Shown here: positions 24,201 to 36,504 of the stretch, in pieces
Position numbering within the stretch: position 1 is the stretch's first letter
Layout of the letters: each line of letters starts with the position of its first letter
Assembly (NCBI RefSeq): GCF_014356525.2
Contig: NC_052508.1
Location: 41,038,613-41,102,612 of the forward strand
Direction: 5' to 3'
DNA: 64,000 bases
Origin: Nilaparvata lugens
Lineage: Eukaryota > Arthropoda > Insecta > Hemiptera > Delphacidae
Made by a program: the position numbers and the translations under genes
The notes under the pieces: generated by a model
The model's input: the letters and a program-made list of their open reading frames with translations, nothing else
Told to the model about the DNA's origin: nothing
The model's database searches: none

Positions 24201-24204
24201 TCCC

Positions 24205-24420
24205 AATTGTATTTGAGAAAGTATCAAGTTAATTTTAAAGAGTATAAATTGTATTTGAGAAAAGTCACTTATAATTGAGAGAATGCCATATATGTAGATA
24301 AGAATAGTCAATTGTATTTGGGAAGTCATCACATGTAATTGAGAATAGTGAAATATATTTGAGAAATCGTCAACTGTAAATGAGAAGATATCAATTGAAA
24401 ATGAGAAAATTCTCCAATTG
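24205..24420. repeat. ~21-bp-period minisatellite, about ten units
   Basis: Degenerate units on the theme 'caattgtatttgagaa' plus 3-5 variable bases. Each unit has an A tract ('gagaaa'), so A tracts recur about every two helical turns, which predicts intrinsic curvature. Confidence 0.7.
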
Positions 24421-27190
24421 GCATGTCGTGACTCTTCTGTAGGCTACAGTACATGTTTGATTTGAGCAGGAAAGGATACACAGTATTCCAATTACCACCA
24501 TAGGCTTTGCATGGGAGTAAATTGATATTTTTAATGGTGAAAGTATTTCCCCTGTACTGTTTACGAATGATTCATGAGTATCATTCCTATGTATGTATTG
24601 GCAACGCGACTTTCATCTCCAAACATTCTATAAAATATTGCACTTGATGAAGATCAAATTATCTATGTTCACGGAGCAATTGAACTCCATCATCAATCAA
24701 TTGAATCTCTTGATCAAACATTTCGGCAATTCTACAATGAATTTTGGGGCTTGAAAATATCATTTTTTTCAAAAACTAAATGTTTTATTGGAATACTGAA
24801 TATATTATCATACTATTTTATATGAGTAGCCTACAGTTGGGAAAAATATTACTTGATTACTGTGTGGTAAATAGGGTGTAAATTTGAAAGATTGAAATTG
24901 ACTTCATTTGATATTTTTCGCAAATTCTTGACAAGAGAAGTTTTTTCTTCTGTCAAATTCAATAGAGTTTGCGATGTTGTTGTTAATTGCACCCCCATTT
25001 CAGAGACATTAATATCTTCATGAAACGCCTTCGAAATTAAAATAATTATTAGATTTAAATGTACCTTACAATTTAACTTATCATTGTGCTTTTAAGAAAA
25101 CTAGGTTGAGGAAAGGAAATCAAGCAAGGGAAATCAGAATAATAGTGGATGATGAAGTTATAATTTATTTTTGTCAGAGATTTACCTTTAAACTCATAGG
25201 CTTGAAATTACTAGGATTCCTGCATACAACATATTATCAGTTGTATTTTTTATGCTTTATATTGAGTTACAATTTGCAAAATATAACATTGTAAAGGTGT
25301 GGAAAAGAATCAAAATTAACTATATTCGAATATCTCCATTTAATACCTTGATTTTATAGCCATGATTCAAAATGTTGTCATAAAATATAAAAAAAACCAT
25401 GCCCCCCCCCCCCCAAAAAATGTTGATGGCCATGCCCCCCCCTTGTGGGCACCCCTGGCAGGATTCAACGTTTTCATTCATGAAGGAATGACTATTCATC
25501 GAAAACAGTTTGAAAGGATGAGTATGATTTACTTACTTTCATTTTTTCCAATTTTACTTGACATTTTGTGACTAATAATAATCAGAATTCAAATTATGTA
25601 TGATACTTCACATGTCACTGGAGGAGAAAAATTATAGTGTTAAAGGAGAGAGTTTTATACAGTTTGAAAAGTGTTCAAATAAGCACCGCTCTCTTTTATA
25701 GTTTAAGAGACTTCATTCCATTATGATTTTGGTGCATCATTGAGTATATTCTAGAATATCATGAAAACATCGAAGAAGACTCACAGCCTATTTGGAACTG
25801 ATCAGAATGTAAAATTCCGCAAAATATCATCTTGAAAAACATATTTTTTCTGTACTTTTTCATTATATTGTGGTAGATGAGGTGCAGTAAGGAGTCCTGT
25901 AAGAGTTTTGCTCTGTGAAGATAGGCCTACATAGTTTATGAATGAAATTTTACCGTGATACAAAAGCGACTGACAGTAAATCCTGAGTCAATAAATATTA
26001 CAAATTGAGGGCTATAGAAGAATCGTCTATCTGTGTCAGTATTTCCAGACCCCCATGAATCGTTAATACAATGAGAAGGATAATGAGATTGATATGACCC
26101 AAAATTGTTTTGGTGAATTCAGTGGTCATGCTAAGCGAACACTGAATTTAATTTGCGAAAATGATCCCAGAAATTTTCTCTGTGGAATAAGATTCGACTC
26201 CAGATCCATACTGAGTCAGCCTCGTAGCTGATGGATCAATATGATCCAATAATCTATCTTAAAATTAAAATATTTTGATTTCGGAGAAGAGTTTTGAAAT
26301 TAAACAGCCACAATTAGCAATAATAATTGTTGAAATTGAAACATATTTCTGATAGAATATTTTTCATCGACGTTCTATCAAACACAGCAATACCTCCAGT
26401 TTAAGAGATGTTGCTTTTTGAGAGGAGAAGGAATGATGAATGTAATATATTTTCATTATTATCTATCTTAGATGGGAATGCTTCACACATCTGAGCAAAT
26501 CTAGAGCAAGTGGATTGATAAAACTGGAGGTTGAAGTTATCCCTCTAGTTGATTTGATGGCATTTCTATGATATATAATTCAACAATTCCGTACGGTACT
26601 GTACATTGATTTCTGCTTTGGAAGAACATCATAAATTAAATCCATAGTCTGGTTGAAACCTGAGGTTCTACAGTTTCATGGATTGCGATAATGTTATGAG
26701 TTGAATTGTAACTACCGTAGGCATATAACTGATTGTAGCATCTATCGCTTCACATATTGACTGTTGGATTAAAATAATGTTGAGCTGGCGAAAGTTCTAC
26801 TGGAGGTATGAACAGTGTTGACTTGGATTTATTTATTTATTTATATTTTTCACAAAGAAGGAATAATTGGGAGAGAGAAACTAAGGATACTCCTTGTACT
26901 ATTTGTCTCCCAAATTGGAACTAACATTGAGAATAGCATTAATAGTAGTAAGATATTGATGCTATACTTTGAATATAGTAGAGTGGAATAATACTCGAAC
27001 ATTGTCAGTGATGGGCAAACCAATAAGAACTCTATAGTAAAACTTATGTTTTAAATGAAAATATACTTGTGTGATCACATACTCTGAAATATACTTTTAT
27101 TTTATATGGAATTTGTAGAAGTGCAAAAGTACTATAACTTGCGTCAAGCTGAACATAGTGTTCATCTCAGCTAGCATTGTGAATTAGGAT
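24421..27190. other. Region without recognisable genes
   Basis: AT-rich with a C-rich block at 25403-25445 and a (TTTA)n run near 26828-26848. ORFs of 62 and 69 codons show no motif. Confidence 0.4.
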
Positions 27191-27230
27191 AATTTTATGA
27201 GTAGTTGAAGCGTGGAGGAAGCTGGGTACT

Positions 27231-27473
27231 AAGCCTGAGCAGTATAGTGTTAAGCTTGAAGAGAAAACATGGCAGAGACCTGCAGATGCAGAGTGTGAGA
27301 CTGGCCCTAAGCCAGCACCCACAGCTACAGCTGAAGGGAGTCTCCAGTCTCCAGCTCAGGCCTAGTCGAGCCGGGACGGCAGCGAGTTACTCTATGCAGA
27401 TTTAATGGATTTAATACCTGCCACAGACATCTGTGCCCCATTACTTCTGTCGACTAATTCGCACCAAAATTAA
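27231..27473 (+). pseudogene. Coding-like fragment with one stop, unassigned
   Basis: One frame reads 80 codons interrupted by a single TAG at 27363-27365. Composition differs sharply from the neighbourhood: Ala/Pro/Glu-rich before the stop ('KPAPTATAEGSLQSPAQA') and Leu/Asp-rich after it ('ELLYADLMDLIP'). GC content is clearly higher than its flanks. It could be an exon of a decayed host gene or part of a retroelement gag. I do not recognise a domain. Confidence 0.3.
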
Positions 27474-27849
27474 TCCCAGCTATTCTGCTTGCTAGCATTT
27501 CCGATAATTAAAGTTCACAGTCGCGCGTGAGGTCATCACTTACTCTCGACTTTGGATAGCTCCAAGGGTGTAGCCTACATAAGTGAACTGATTCAACGAT
27601 ATTGATTGATTAAGTGAGGAACTGAAGTTGAGAGCCTTGATATCACAATTGGAGAATATTATTAGTTACTAAAATGTTCATTAATATTGAATTACAATAA
27701 TCATTGAGATATTGTTTCTATTATATTGTCAATATAGCAACAAGCCATGGAGAGTAAATAATTGAAGCTGTTCATAAAGCTGGAGTGCTTTATCAAGAAG
27801 AATATAATACCTGAATAAAATTGATCAATAATCTATATTGTTGAATAAT

Positions 27850-28498
27850 TTTTGTGAATATATTTGTGTTTTATGTCAGCATACAAGATCTCAGAAGTTT
27901 TTATTATTCTCCTAATTCATCTCGTGATAGACAGTTTGAGCTGTCTTGGTACAAAGAATTTTTATTCTACAGCATATATTATTAGTGAATTAATCAATAT
28001 TGATCTTATTCAGAGCACTCATTACTTATCATCCTTTGATGATAGTCATATTAATCAGCCAGCAAAATTCCACTGATATTTATAATGATAAGTCTACAAT
28101 ATATCATATAAGAATCCAGAGAACTTCAAGAACTGGTGTTGTAAGACTCAAGGAATTTCAAAAGGATAAATTGGTGCATACCTGTATTCATGATGAGCGT
28201 TTTAAAGATCAATTAGAAGAATAATAGTGTATTCTCATTATTCTTGATTGAATATATGGTTACTGATAATCAGTCACTAACCATTTTTTTGATTTCCTTA
28301 TTGGTAATCTTCAATATCTTCAAGAGAGCAGTTACATTACATTGAGAGTATTAATGCATCTATTACTGAGCTAGAGCTTTGGTCAGACCCCAGTATATTT
28401 GCGAGCCGGACGGCCTTAACTTTTTGCAAATTTATTTGCAGGCTAGGGATATTAACAGCTACACTGGTATACATAAAAGATACCATTTCACATAAGAA
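27850..28498 (+). repeat. LTR-like relic, copy 2
   Basis: Homologous to 3262-4000 in the same orientation with many substitutions and small indels. The shared end 'gcgagccggacggccttaactttttgc' is about 90 bp before a primer-site-like motif, supporting an LTR identity. Confidence 0.55.
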
Positions 28499-28520
28499 TG
28501 GTGCCGAATGTGGGGCATGA
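28499..28520 (+). promoter_or_regulatory. Degenerate primer-binding site
   Basis: 'tggtgccgaatgtggggcatga' resembles the tRNA-Lys primer site 'tggcgcccaacgtggggc' seen at 16557, with a few mismatches. It lies directly after LTR relic copy 2. No gag follows. Confidence 0.4.
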
Positions 28521-29059
28521 TGGAAAGCTCACCTACTCAACTCTACTATCAATGCTGAATAAAATTATTAATAAAACTGAAAGCTGCAAGAAGCATAATC
28601 AGAAGTTGATTCAACAAGGTATATCTGATGATCTATTGAAAGTTTCTGGCTAACATAATTGAGTTGCTCATCAAGTTGAAATCTTTCAAGCTGCATAAAT
28701 ATAGACAGACGGTATCACACGAGTTTGATAACATAATTCTCAATAATAGAGAAAAGTTGTATGGAAATTTCTATCGAATTTATTGTAAAATTATTGATCT
28801 TGATTTTTAAATCCAAATATTGTATGCTGACCAGGGTTATAGGCTATTTTAAATATAAGATTATTATTGATTAGGGAAGATAAGACCCTACATGGAATTT
28901 TAAGACCTATATTAATAGTAATTTCTCCATGTTTGCTGCCATACCTGAGTCACATTGATGGGTTGGGCGGGGTGTGATGGGAGTAGAAACAATTTGGTGT
29001 CTTCTGTGACAAAATCAATTTTCCTCACTAGTTATGATATACATCATGACAATCATAAC

Positions 29060-30004
29060 TGAAAATTATATAGATATAATGTATCTTGACTGCAGAATGG
29101 GGGAAAATCTTTGACATTTTTTGATAACTCTAATAAGAAGAGTGTTAATGGGTAGAATATTTGGAAATCATGGAAAGTTAATTTCAATTAAAAAAGATTC
29201 AAAAAAATCATTCTCTATCACAATTGATGTATTTTGATGGGAAGGATAGGAAATGTCTTCTGACATTTTTCAATATCTATCTCAATTAATGAGATAATTG
29301 AGAAAAACTGACTCACATTGTAAGACTGAAAAAATACCCTCTAAATAATTTTTTTTTTTGAAAATATGATTGAAAAATATATGAATATTAAGTTTCTTGG
29401 GAACAGGATAAGGAAAGTAACTTGACATTCTTTGATAACTTCAATAAGAAGGGAGTTCAAGGGTAAAATATTTGGAAATTTCAAAAAATTATTTTCAATC
29501 ATAAAAAAATTATAAAAAAAATTCCCATTGCAATTGATGTATTCAGGTGGGAAGAATAAGGAATGTACTTTGACATTTTCCGATATATCTAACAAGATAA
29601 TTGAGAAAAACTGACTCACATTGTAAGGCATAAAATTCCATCTAAATATTCTTTATTGGAAATATCATTGAAAAAAGTATGGATATTATGTATCTTGACC
29701 GCAGAATAAGAAAAGTATCTCGACATTCTCTGATAACTTCATTAATAATGGTTTTGATGGGTACAATATTTGAAAATAATTATAAAAAATCATTTTCAAT
29801 TAAAGTGGATTCAAAAAACTTATTTTCTAATGCAATTGATATATTTTGATGAGAAGAAAAATAATTGTCCTCTGACATTTTTCAATATATCTCTCAACGA
29901 GATAATTTAGAAAAACTGACTCACATTGTAAGACTGAAAAAATTCCCTCTGAATATTTTTTTTGAAAATAACATTGAAATAGCCATTTATGTATTAAGAG
30001 TGTA
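29060..30004. repeat. ~305-bp satellite array, left part
   Basis: The anchor 'actcacattgtaag' recurs at about 29311, 29614 and 29919, a period of 303-305 bp. Units include 'gatgtattttgatgggaag', 'gaaatgtcctctgacattttt', 'agataattgagaaaaactg' and 'aatgggtaaaatatttgg'. Reverse-strand ORFs of 63-96 codons in the array are repeats of each other and not genes. Confidence 0.85.
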
Positions 30005-30444
30005 ATGCACAACTTCATCGCTCACGTGAAACAGTTATCACAGGACTCGAAACAGAGCATGATAGTTTTGCAAGAGTGATAAAGAAGCATTATGCACAAA
30101 TTAAATAAAAAAAAATTTCTACAACTGCACAAACCTGTTGAATCACTTATATATGGTGGAGTTTATTATAATTTGTCTACACTGATTTCCATCATGGCTG
30201 TATAATCGGTACAATTACCGTCTTTCTAGGTTAAGATCTGACCGAGAACGGTTTGTCTTTTGGCAAGATTCTTATCATCAGCCAATTAGCGAGTGTAAAG
30301 AAACTCTTCTGCACATGTGTGAATGATTAGCGAGCATAAAGGAAATCTACTGCACATGCACAAAAGGTAAGCAAGCGAAAAAGTTAATTCACCTCAGAAA
30401 TAAGCTGTTCCATGAGAAGAATTGAGTATGTGAATTCTTTCCTC
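30005..30444. other. Non-satellite segment inside the array
   Basis: Satellite homology stops at 'attaagagtgtaatgcac' and resumes at 'gaaaaaatatatggatatt' near 30457. The segment contains two copies of a ~48-bp unit ('attagcgagcataaagg ... ctgcacatgcac') at about 30284-30375. It is probably an insertion. No coding content. Confidence 0.5.
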
Positions 30445-30548
30445 ATGCACAGTGGTAGAAAAAATATATGGATATTATGTATCTTTACCACAGAATAAGA
30501 AAAGTCCCTTGACATTTTTTGATAACTCTAATAAGAAGAGTGTTAATG

Positions 30549-30553
30549 GGTAA
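30549..30553 (+). other. Left target-site duplication of the CsRn1-like element
   Basis: GGTAA before the left LTR corresponds to GGTAC at 45986-45990. Undisturbed satellite units show 'gggtacaatatttg', so the two flanks rejoin to a normal satellite unit. Confidence 0.65.
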
Positions 30554-31060
30554 TTTGGTGTTGCTGATAGAGCCTATACTCAAAAACTGTATATATATTC
30601 ATATTCCATCTGTATATTTGTATTGCTTATTGTTTGCATAATGAACCCTCACAGGCCAGTAACTTTGCACTCCCCTATTCCTTTCCATTCTGTTACCATT
30701 GTCCAAGCTCCTTTCTTTCAAGTCCTTTGCACCAACACATACCTGCATAGTATTTCCACCCCTCACAACTCACATCCATTCCTTCTTTGTCTCACTCTTT
30801 ACACTCCCACTCTCTCCCCTATTTTTGTAACTTTTACCTCCCTTTCCCTCTAATAGATATTAGACCTTCCACGAGGAGACAGTCGAGTTCCAAGATTCCT
30901 ACCAAAAACATGTGCTTACCGAAAGTCTCCTGTAGCTGGCCTGCCAATAATGTGATTGTACTGTATTATTTGTAGTTTCATATATTGGAGTCAGATTATT
31001 AAATCGTCATCCAAATAATATAAATGTAGTTATCCAATAGTATACACCCATACTTCTACA
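30554..31060 (+). repeat. Left LTR (507 bp)
   Basis: It matches 45479-45985 along its full length with scattered substitutions. Its end '...catacttctaca' is followed directly by the primer site. Its first base pair has mutated relative to the TG start of the right LTR. Confidence 0.85.
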
Positions 31061-31061
31061 G

Positions 31062-31077
31062 TGGTGACCCCGACGGG
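31062..31077 (+). promoter_or_regulatory. Primer-binding site (tRNA-Trp)
   Basis: 'tggtgaccccgacggg' complements the 3' end of eukaryotic tRNA-Trp. tRNA-Trp priming is a known hallmark of the CsRn1 clade. Confidence 0.75.
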
Positions 31078-31145
31078 ATATGAAATTTTAAGTGTTACCC
31101 ATTTCTAGTTTTGTCGTTTTGCTACCTGTCATGCCACGTATCGTC

Positions 31146-31228
31146 GTGTTGCGCTGTGTATCCGTATCCATGTCTGTCCATATCCGTATCTGTGTCCATC
31201 CATATCCATATCCATCCATATCATAGCC
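31146..31228 (+). repeat. Hexamer-like (CCATAT)n repeat in the element leader
   Basis: Runs of 'tccatatccg', 'tccatccatatccatat' between the primer site and gag. Low-complexity leader. Confidence 0.7.
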
Positions 31229-31330
31229 GTCATTATCTGTAGCCGTATCATATTTTCCACGACCTGTGGACTTTGCCAGTTTGTGTGTCAACTTCAGTAG
31301 TGTGGTATCGATTCTGTCACACTTTCAACT

Positions 31331-31814
31331 ATGGCAGATGAAGCAGCAGCATCTGTCAACGAAATCGCAGTGAGGATCCCACCATTCTGGCCATCAGATC
31401 CTGAACTTTGGTTTGCACAAATTAAAAATCAGTTCACATTGGCTGCTATAACTTCTGATAAGACTAAATTCAGTTATGTGGCAGGAAATTTAGATTCAAA
31501 ATATGCTGCTGAAGTTCGAAATATTTTGATAAGACCACCAACAACCATGTAATATGAGGAGCTGAAAACAGAGCCGATTCAGCGACTCAGTGCTTCACAG
31601 GATCATAAGACAAGGCAGCTTTTGGAACATGAAGAGATAGGGGATCAGAAGCCTACACATATCCTGCATCATCTCCGAGACCTTGCTGGTACAGTTGTTC
31701 CTGACAGTGTGCTTAAACCTCTGTGGCTATCACGTCTGCCAACCTTCACCCAAGCTATCCTGACTACTCAACAGAGTTCTGATTTGAATGCCCCAGCTGT
31801 GCTAGCTAATGCTG
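31331..31814 (+). pseudogene. gag: CsRn1-type Gag, N-terminal part
   Basis: It starts with ATG at 31331. 'VRIPPFWPSDPELWFAQIK' is the signature of the gag family of this clade, and 'LLEHEEIGDQKPTHILHHLR' and 'LWLSRLPTFTQAILTTQ' follow in the same frame. A TAA at 31550-31552 interrupts the frame and reading resumes immediately. The ORF is cut at 31814 by the poly(T) end of a minus-strand LINE and resumes about 5.6 kb downstream, near 37428. Gag forms the particle shell around the element RNA. Confidence 0.8.
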
Positions 31815-31838
31815 TTTTTTTTTTTTTTTTTTTTTTTT
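31815..31838 (-). repeat. Poly(A) tail of LINE C
   Basis: 24 consecutive Ts on the plus strand at the junction with gag mark the 3' end of the reverse-strand element. Confidence 0.85.
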
Positions 31839-31943
31839 AATCTCTATTCATAAACATGTAAAAATACATATGAATAGTGTCACAGAATACTAATGAATAT
31901 AGCCTAAATACTAGTTACAAACAAATGTCATACACATAAAATA

Positions 31944-32807
31944 TTATAAAAACTCCTGTAACGAGTACAGGGATAATCTTACCAAATATTCCTTCAACTC
32001 AATACCAAACCTTTCAACATCTTCTAAAATTTTCAAATCGTTTGGCAATTTTGAGAAAAATGATCTTCCCTTAAAAACGGGTTTCCTCTCGAATAGGTAT
32101 AATCTATGTCTTTCAACTATTCTGCCATAATGGGTAAAGTAGCTGTGAGTCTGGTTTCTTATTTCAGTATTAGTCTTTCTAAAAAACATGATGACATCAT
32201 ATATATACTGCCCATACACTGTCATAATCCCAAGCTGCGAGAAAAACAATTGTACTGAATCACATCTTTCAAGCTTGAGGATTATTCTGATAGCTCTCTT
32301 TTGCTGCTTGAGTATCTTGTCCAAATTCTTTTTGGTTGTACCGCCATAGATACAAAGTCCATACACCAAATGTGAATGAATCACAGCATGGTATACCGAC
32401 TTCAATGTCTGGACACCACAAACATTGGACATCTGCCTTAGAGCATAGAGACCTGTGGAAATCTTTTTCATAACATGGCAAACATGACTATCCCATGTAA
32501 GATTACAGTCCACTAATAATCCCAAAAACTTTGTACTCTCTTTTGTTGCTCTAATTTCATTATTCAATGTCACCATAGGATATAGATTTTGGTTCCTATT
32601 CTGCTTTGTCATTAATGGGATGACTATTGATTTACTTGAGTTCAAAATAAGATTATAGCAATTCAAATAATTATTAATAGAGGCTATTCCAATAGCAGAT
32701 GAGATTTCTACATCCTGAACCGATCTACCAGAGAATATTATATTTGCATCATCGGCATATAGACAGACAGACTCTATCTTGAACCTTCCTAGGCATACCT
32801 GAAACAT
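31944..32807 (-). pseudogene. LINE C reverse transcriptase, C-terminal half
   Basis: A 287-codon ORF contains the catalytic 'CLYADDANIIF' near its start, followed by 'KFLGLLVD' and the CR1/Jockey-type tail. It overlaps the upstream RT half (32749-33639) in a different frame, so a single small indel near 32780 separates the fingers/palm part from the YADD part. The catalytic residues are intact, but the protein cannot be made whole. Confidence 0.8.
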
Positions 32808-33639
32808 AACACAGGAATAGTAAAGGACCTAAGATAGATCCTTGGGGAACTCCATACTTCAAGCTTCTTAGGTCGGAGCAATAGATATTTTTATATTTAT
32901 ATCTTTGAGACTCTTCTAAATGCTCTATTTGAACGAACTGCTGTCTGCCTTTCAAGAAAGATGAAAACCAATTCAGCTCCTTACCATGCACTCCCATAGA
33001 CTCTAATTTTTTCAACAGAGTATCGTGACACACACTCTCAAACGCACGACTTAAGTCTAAAAAGGCGCCGACAACCTTTTCCCCTTTGTCAATAGCATCA
33101 ATCACAGTACTAATAAAATCTACTCCTGCAGTGATAGTAGATTTTCTAGAGCGGAAGCCATGCTGTTCTTTATCTAGTATATTATGTGTCTCTAGATAAT
33201 CCATCAGCTGAATATATACAATACGCTCATATATTTTCGAAAACACAGATAATAGTGCCACTGGCCTGTAACAAGCAGGATCTTTCAAATTACCTTTTTT
33301 AAAAATTGGTATAACTTTGGCTGTCTTCAAATTGTTGGGAAATTGGCCTGAAATTAGAGAGGAGTTTATTATATGTAATAATGGCTTAATTATAGCTGGC
33401 AGAATCTGTTTTACTACTGTAATTGGTATGTCATCCGGTCCAGTCGAGAGTTTCTTTTCAAAATTCATAACAATTTCCTGCAACTCTGATTCTAAAATTG
33501 TTTTAAATTTGAATTTCGGAGATGGCTGGCAATTTTGAATGTTTGGTAAATATACAGGTTCATCATTATTTTCAGGAATATTTGGTATCACAAAATTGTC
33601 CACTGCTGTAGCAAAAAAGTCATTAAATATATTGCTCAC
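32749..33639 (-). pseudogene. LINE C reverse transcriptase, N-terminal half
   Basis: 'VIPIFKKGNLKDPACYRPVA', 'HGFRSRKSTITAG', 'FLDLSRAFESVCHD' and 'GVPQGSILGPLLF' give RT motifs 1-4 in order. The ORF ends just before YADD, which continues in the frame of 31944-32807. Upstream, the C-terminal half of the endonuclease is missing. Confidence 0.8.
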
Positions 33640-33713
33640 TCTAATAGGTTCAGTTGTATTCGTTTCATTACTTATTATACTTATATTTGAATGTTAACAA
33701 GTTTTTCGTTTTC

Positions 33714-34130
33714 CTATCTCATCGATTCTATCTCATTGATAGATGCAATTGCAGGTAAGTTTACAGGTTTACATTTGGAAACAATATTATTATGCACTAA
33801 GATCATTACCCCGCCTCCTATACTATTGATTCTAGAAAATTTAGAGCTTAAGCAATAATTAGGTAAATTCAGCATTTCTGTTTCTGCTTCCGACATTTTG
33901 TGCTCTGATAGGGCTAGTATCTCAGGTTTTATCTCTTCTAAATTTATTCCCAACAAATCAAGGCGTGATGGTAAGTGCTGAACATTCTGATGCATTATTA
34001 AAATATGTTTTAAGTGATTTTTTTCTTGATATTTACGATAAGGAGAAGTAGCTATCACAAGATCCTTGTCATTAACTTCACTACATACTAAATTTTTAAC
34101 ACAATTTGCACTAGCTTCATCTAATCTCAA
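33714..34130 (-). pseudogene. LINE C endonuclease, N-terminal half only
   Basis: 138 codons from an ATG at 34130. 'MHQNVQHLPSRLDLLG' and 'ILALSEHKM' are the first two AP-endonuclease motifs (Asn and Glu of the active site), then 'GGGVMILVHNN'. Motifs with the later catalytic Asp and His are absent. Only about 75 bp separate this stop from the RT ORF, so an internal deletion removed the second half of the domain. Confidence 0.7.
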
Positions 34131-34134
34131 ATCA

Positions 34135-35200
34135 TCTGAATGATAAACTACAGCGTTGCCAAAATTATTGTCTACGTTTCGTCTACTCTCTCCAACGCCA
34201 TGATCATATCACCCCAGCCCACATTGCTAGTTCAACATTGAAGCTTCCCAATCAGAGGCTTTTTCGAATAGTCAAGCTTGTTAGAGATATCTTGAAATAC
34301 GGTAATCCGAACTATTTTAAAGATGATTTCAAATTTGTCTCTGAAGGTAGGAGGATAGATGCTTCACATACTAGAACCGGAGAAAGTACTTTAAGGATAC
34401 CCAATCATCGAACTACTATTTTCACAAAATCCTTCTTAGTCAGTGCCTGTCGTGCATGGAATGCACTTCCTGTTTCTATCAGGTCCATCGAGAGCCGAGC
34501 GAGCTTCATCCTGACTTTAAAAAAACATCTTTTGGAAGAAATGACTGAAACTGTCCGGCCCTAGAACGATCACATGACAACCATCCCCCACCCATCCCAC
34601 AAATACAAACCTTTAAACCTGTTATAGAACGAATTGTATATATATATATATTATATAAGCTCATGTTATTTCACTTAACCACTGCATACTGCTGTATATT
34701 ACTAAAAGTTGATTACCCTGATCTACTTTCAGCCTACTTCATTTTATTAATCAATTATTTGATCTTATCTACCTATATAATTATTTTACTTTATAAATTT
34801 TCTGTTTTTTTTTTTCTCTTAAATATTCATATTGATTAAAACTTTTACAATATTTCCATTAATAAATAAATCCTTAGTTTAAATAATGAAATTAACGTTC
34901 TGGTAGAGAGTTAGTGGGGAGGATATTCTTAATATTCTTTCCGAAGAATGGACATTGATATGTCCAAAGCTCCGCCAATTTATGTAGATGCATAACAATA
35001 TAATTATTATCTATAGTTATTATATTACAAATTGCGTTTTCATATCATATACAGTTCAATAATTATTTTCTTAGTCTATATCATGTAAATTCATCTATAA
35101 TTTTGCTGTATTGTAAGCTATTGTATATAAGTGTATAAGACAGTATATATTGTAATCTACATAAATAAAGTACTCAATCAATCAATCAATCAATCAATCA
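34135..35200 (+). mobile_element. 5'-truncated copy of non-LTR family B
   Basis: From 'tctgaatgataaactacag' to the tail it is nearly identical to 54816-55870 of the long copy, including the 3' UTR, AATAAA and a (TCAA)n tail (35173-35200). It contains only the last ~140 codons of ORF2. It lies plus-strand between ORF1 and ORF2 of LINE C. High similarity to the long copy indicates recent activity of family B. Confidence 0.85.
34150..34564 (+). pseudogene. ORF2 C-terminal fragment of family B
   Basis: Open from inside the truncation to a TAG at 34562-34564. 'LFRIVKLVRDILKYGNPNY' and 'SFLVSACRAWN' match the C-terminus of 53211-55247 with few substitutions. No catalytic part remains. Confidence 0.75.
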
Positions 35201-35228
35201 TTGCATGACAGATTCAAAACGTTGGGCT

Positions 35229-36504
35229 CTAGCCCAACCCTAAAAAAGATTCCCTGTCATACTTTAAAGGTAAAGGCTCAGGCATTTTTTCCATTTCAGA
35301 AGCCAGCATGTTTGTCACACTCAGGATTCTATCACAAACATATTTTTTCCCTATAGAATTCAGATGCAGACCATTTCTTGTGTGGAATCTTCGACCAATA
35401 TCACTTATATTTATAAAAGTTACATTACTAGAATGCTTACATAAGTTGAAATTTTCTTTGGTTGCCCTGTGAATTTCATTGTTGATGGCTGACCATGTTG
35501 GTAGATCATGTCTGTGTGGCACAGAGAACACAATCGCGTGTCTGGATCGACCACTTTGCAGCTGCCGCAGCTTACTCCGAAGAGAGGTGTGAAGTTCTCT
35601 TCTTTCATTATGGGCAACATCATTTGTTCCAGCTAAGAAGACACTTACGTCATTGGCATTCGGTTGGAGAGTTCCATCAACCACATCTCTGAATCGAGAA
35701 CCCGGTTTCACCATACCAAAGAATGTGTGGTTCTCATCATTGAAGTACTTATAGACATCCCTGCCCTGGCTATCAGCGTAAAGACGTACGTTCATAGACC
35801 TAGACCTTTTATTCTGTGGACGTTTCTCTAGATTAGGTGTAGAAGCCAGCTCTTCACTCTGAATTACCTCCTCAACAGGCGGAATATCCGGTGGATCATG
35901 TACATCTAAAATAGAAAATCTATTCTGAGTTCGCACTGGGGTGTTGGGAGCACTCTTTTCTGCTCTGGTAGAGTACTTAGGTATAACGAATTCTCTGTCA
36001 TTAACATCCGGTTGAATTGCAAGAGACAATTTCTCGCAGTCAGATCTTAAAAGAGCAATAATCGCATCCCTGTCCTCTATTTCCTTTTTCAATGATAGCT
36101 GACTTTTAGTTGAGCTTGAAATTTCCATTTTCAGTTGTTTTATTTCATCTTCTGCTATCTCTTCACATTGTAGTGATTCTTCAAAAGCAAGTTTTCTTCT
36201 ATTTTTTCCCAATTCCAAAAGAGCTCATTAATACTTGATTTTCCTTAGTCATATCCATGAGACATTGTTGCAAATCGTTATTCACTTTAATACAAGCGTC
36301 ATACCTATTCAATAGTGTCGTCATTTCTGGGATTAAATCAATGATTGCGTCACTGGAATATCTATCACATATTCCTGACATAATTCCAGGGACAGTCATT
36401 GCAATCTCAGCCACTTCTGGATTAATCAAGTCGTTCTTTATATCATAAAGGTGTTGCTGCGCCAGACCACTGGCTTTGTCATATTCACTCCGAGTTCTGG
36501 TCAT
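35229..36504 (-). pseudogene. LINE C ORF1 with coiled coil and SGNH-hydrolase-like domain
   Basis: A first segment (36504-36199) is followed, after a one-base shift near 36215, by a 329-codon ORF (36218-35229). The N-terminal ~100 residues are charged and heptad-like. A Pro-rich linker then leads to a domain with 'RLYADSQGRDVY' (block I, Ser nucleophile), 'FLAGTNDVAH' (block III, Asn) and 'RNGLHLNSIGKKY' (block V, catalytic His). These are the SGNH/GDSL esterase blocks seen in ORF1 proteins of several CR1/L2 elements. The usual block-I GDS reads ADS here. The protein probably coats the RNA, and the role of its esterase activity is unknown. Confidence 0.7.

Noticed and set aside
29341..30018. 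Reverse-strand ORFs of 96 and 63 codons
   Set aside because: They are satellite units that recur with changes at 47639-48051. No independent coding signal.
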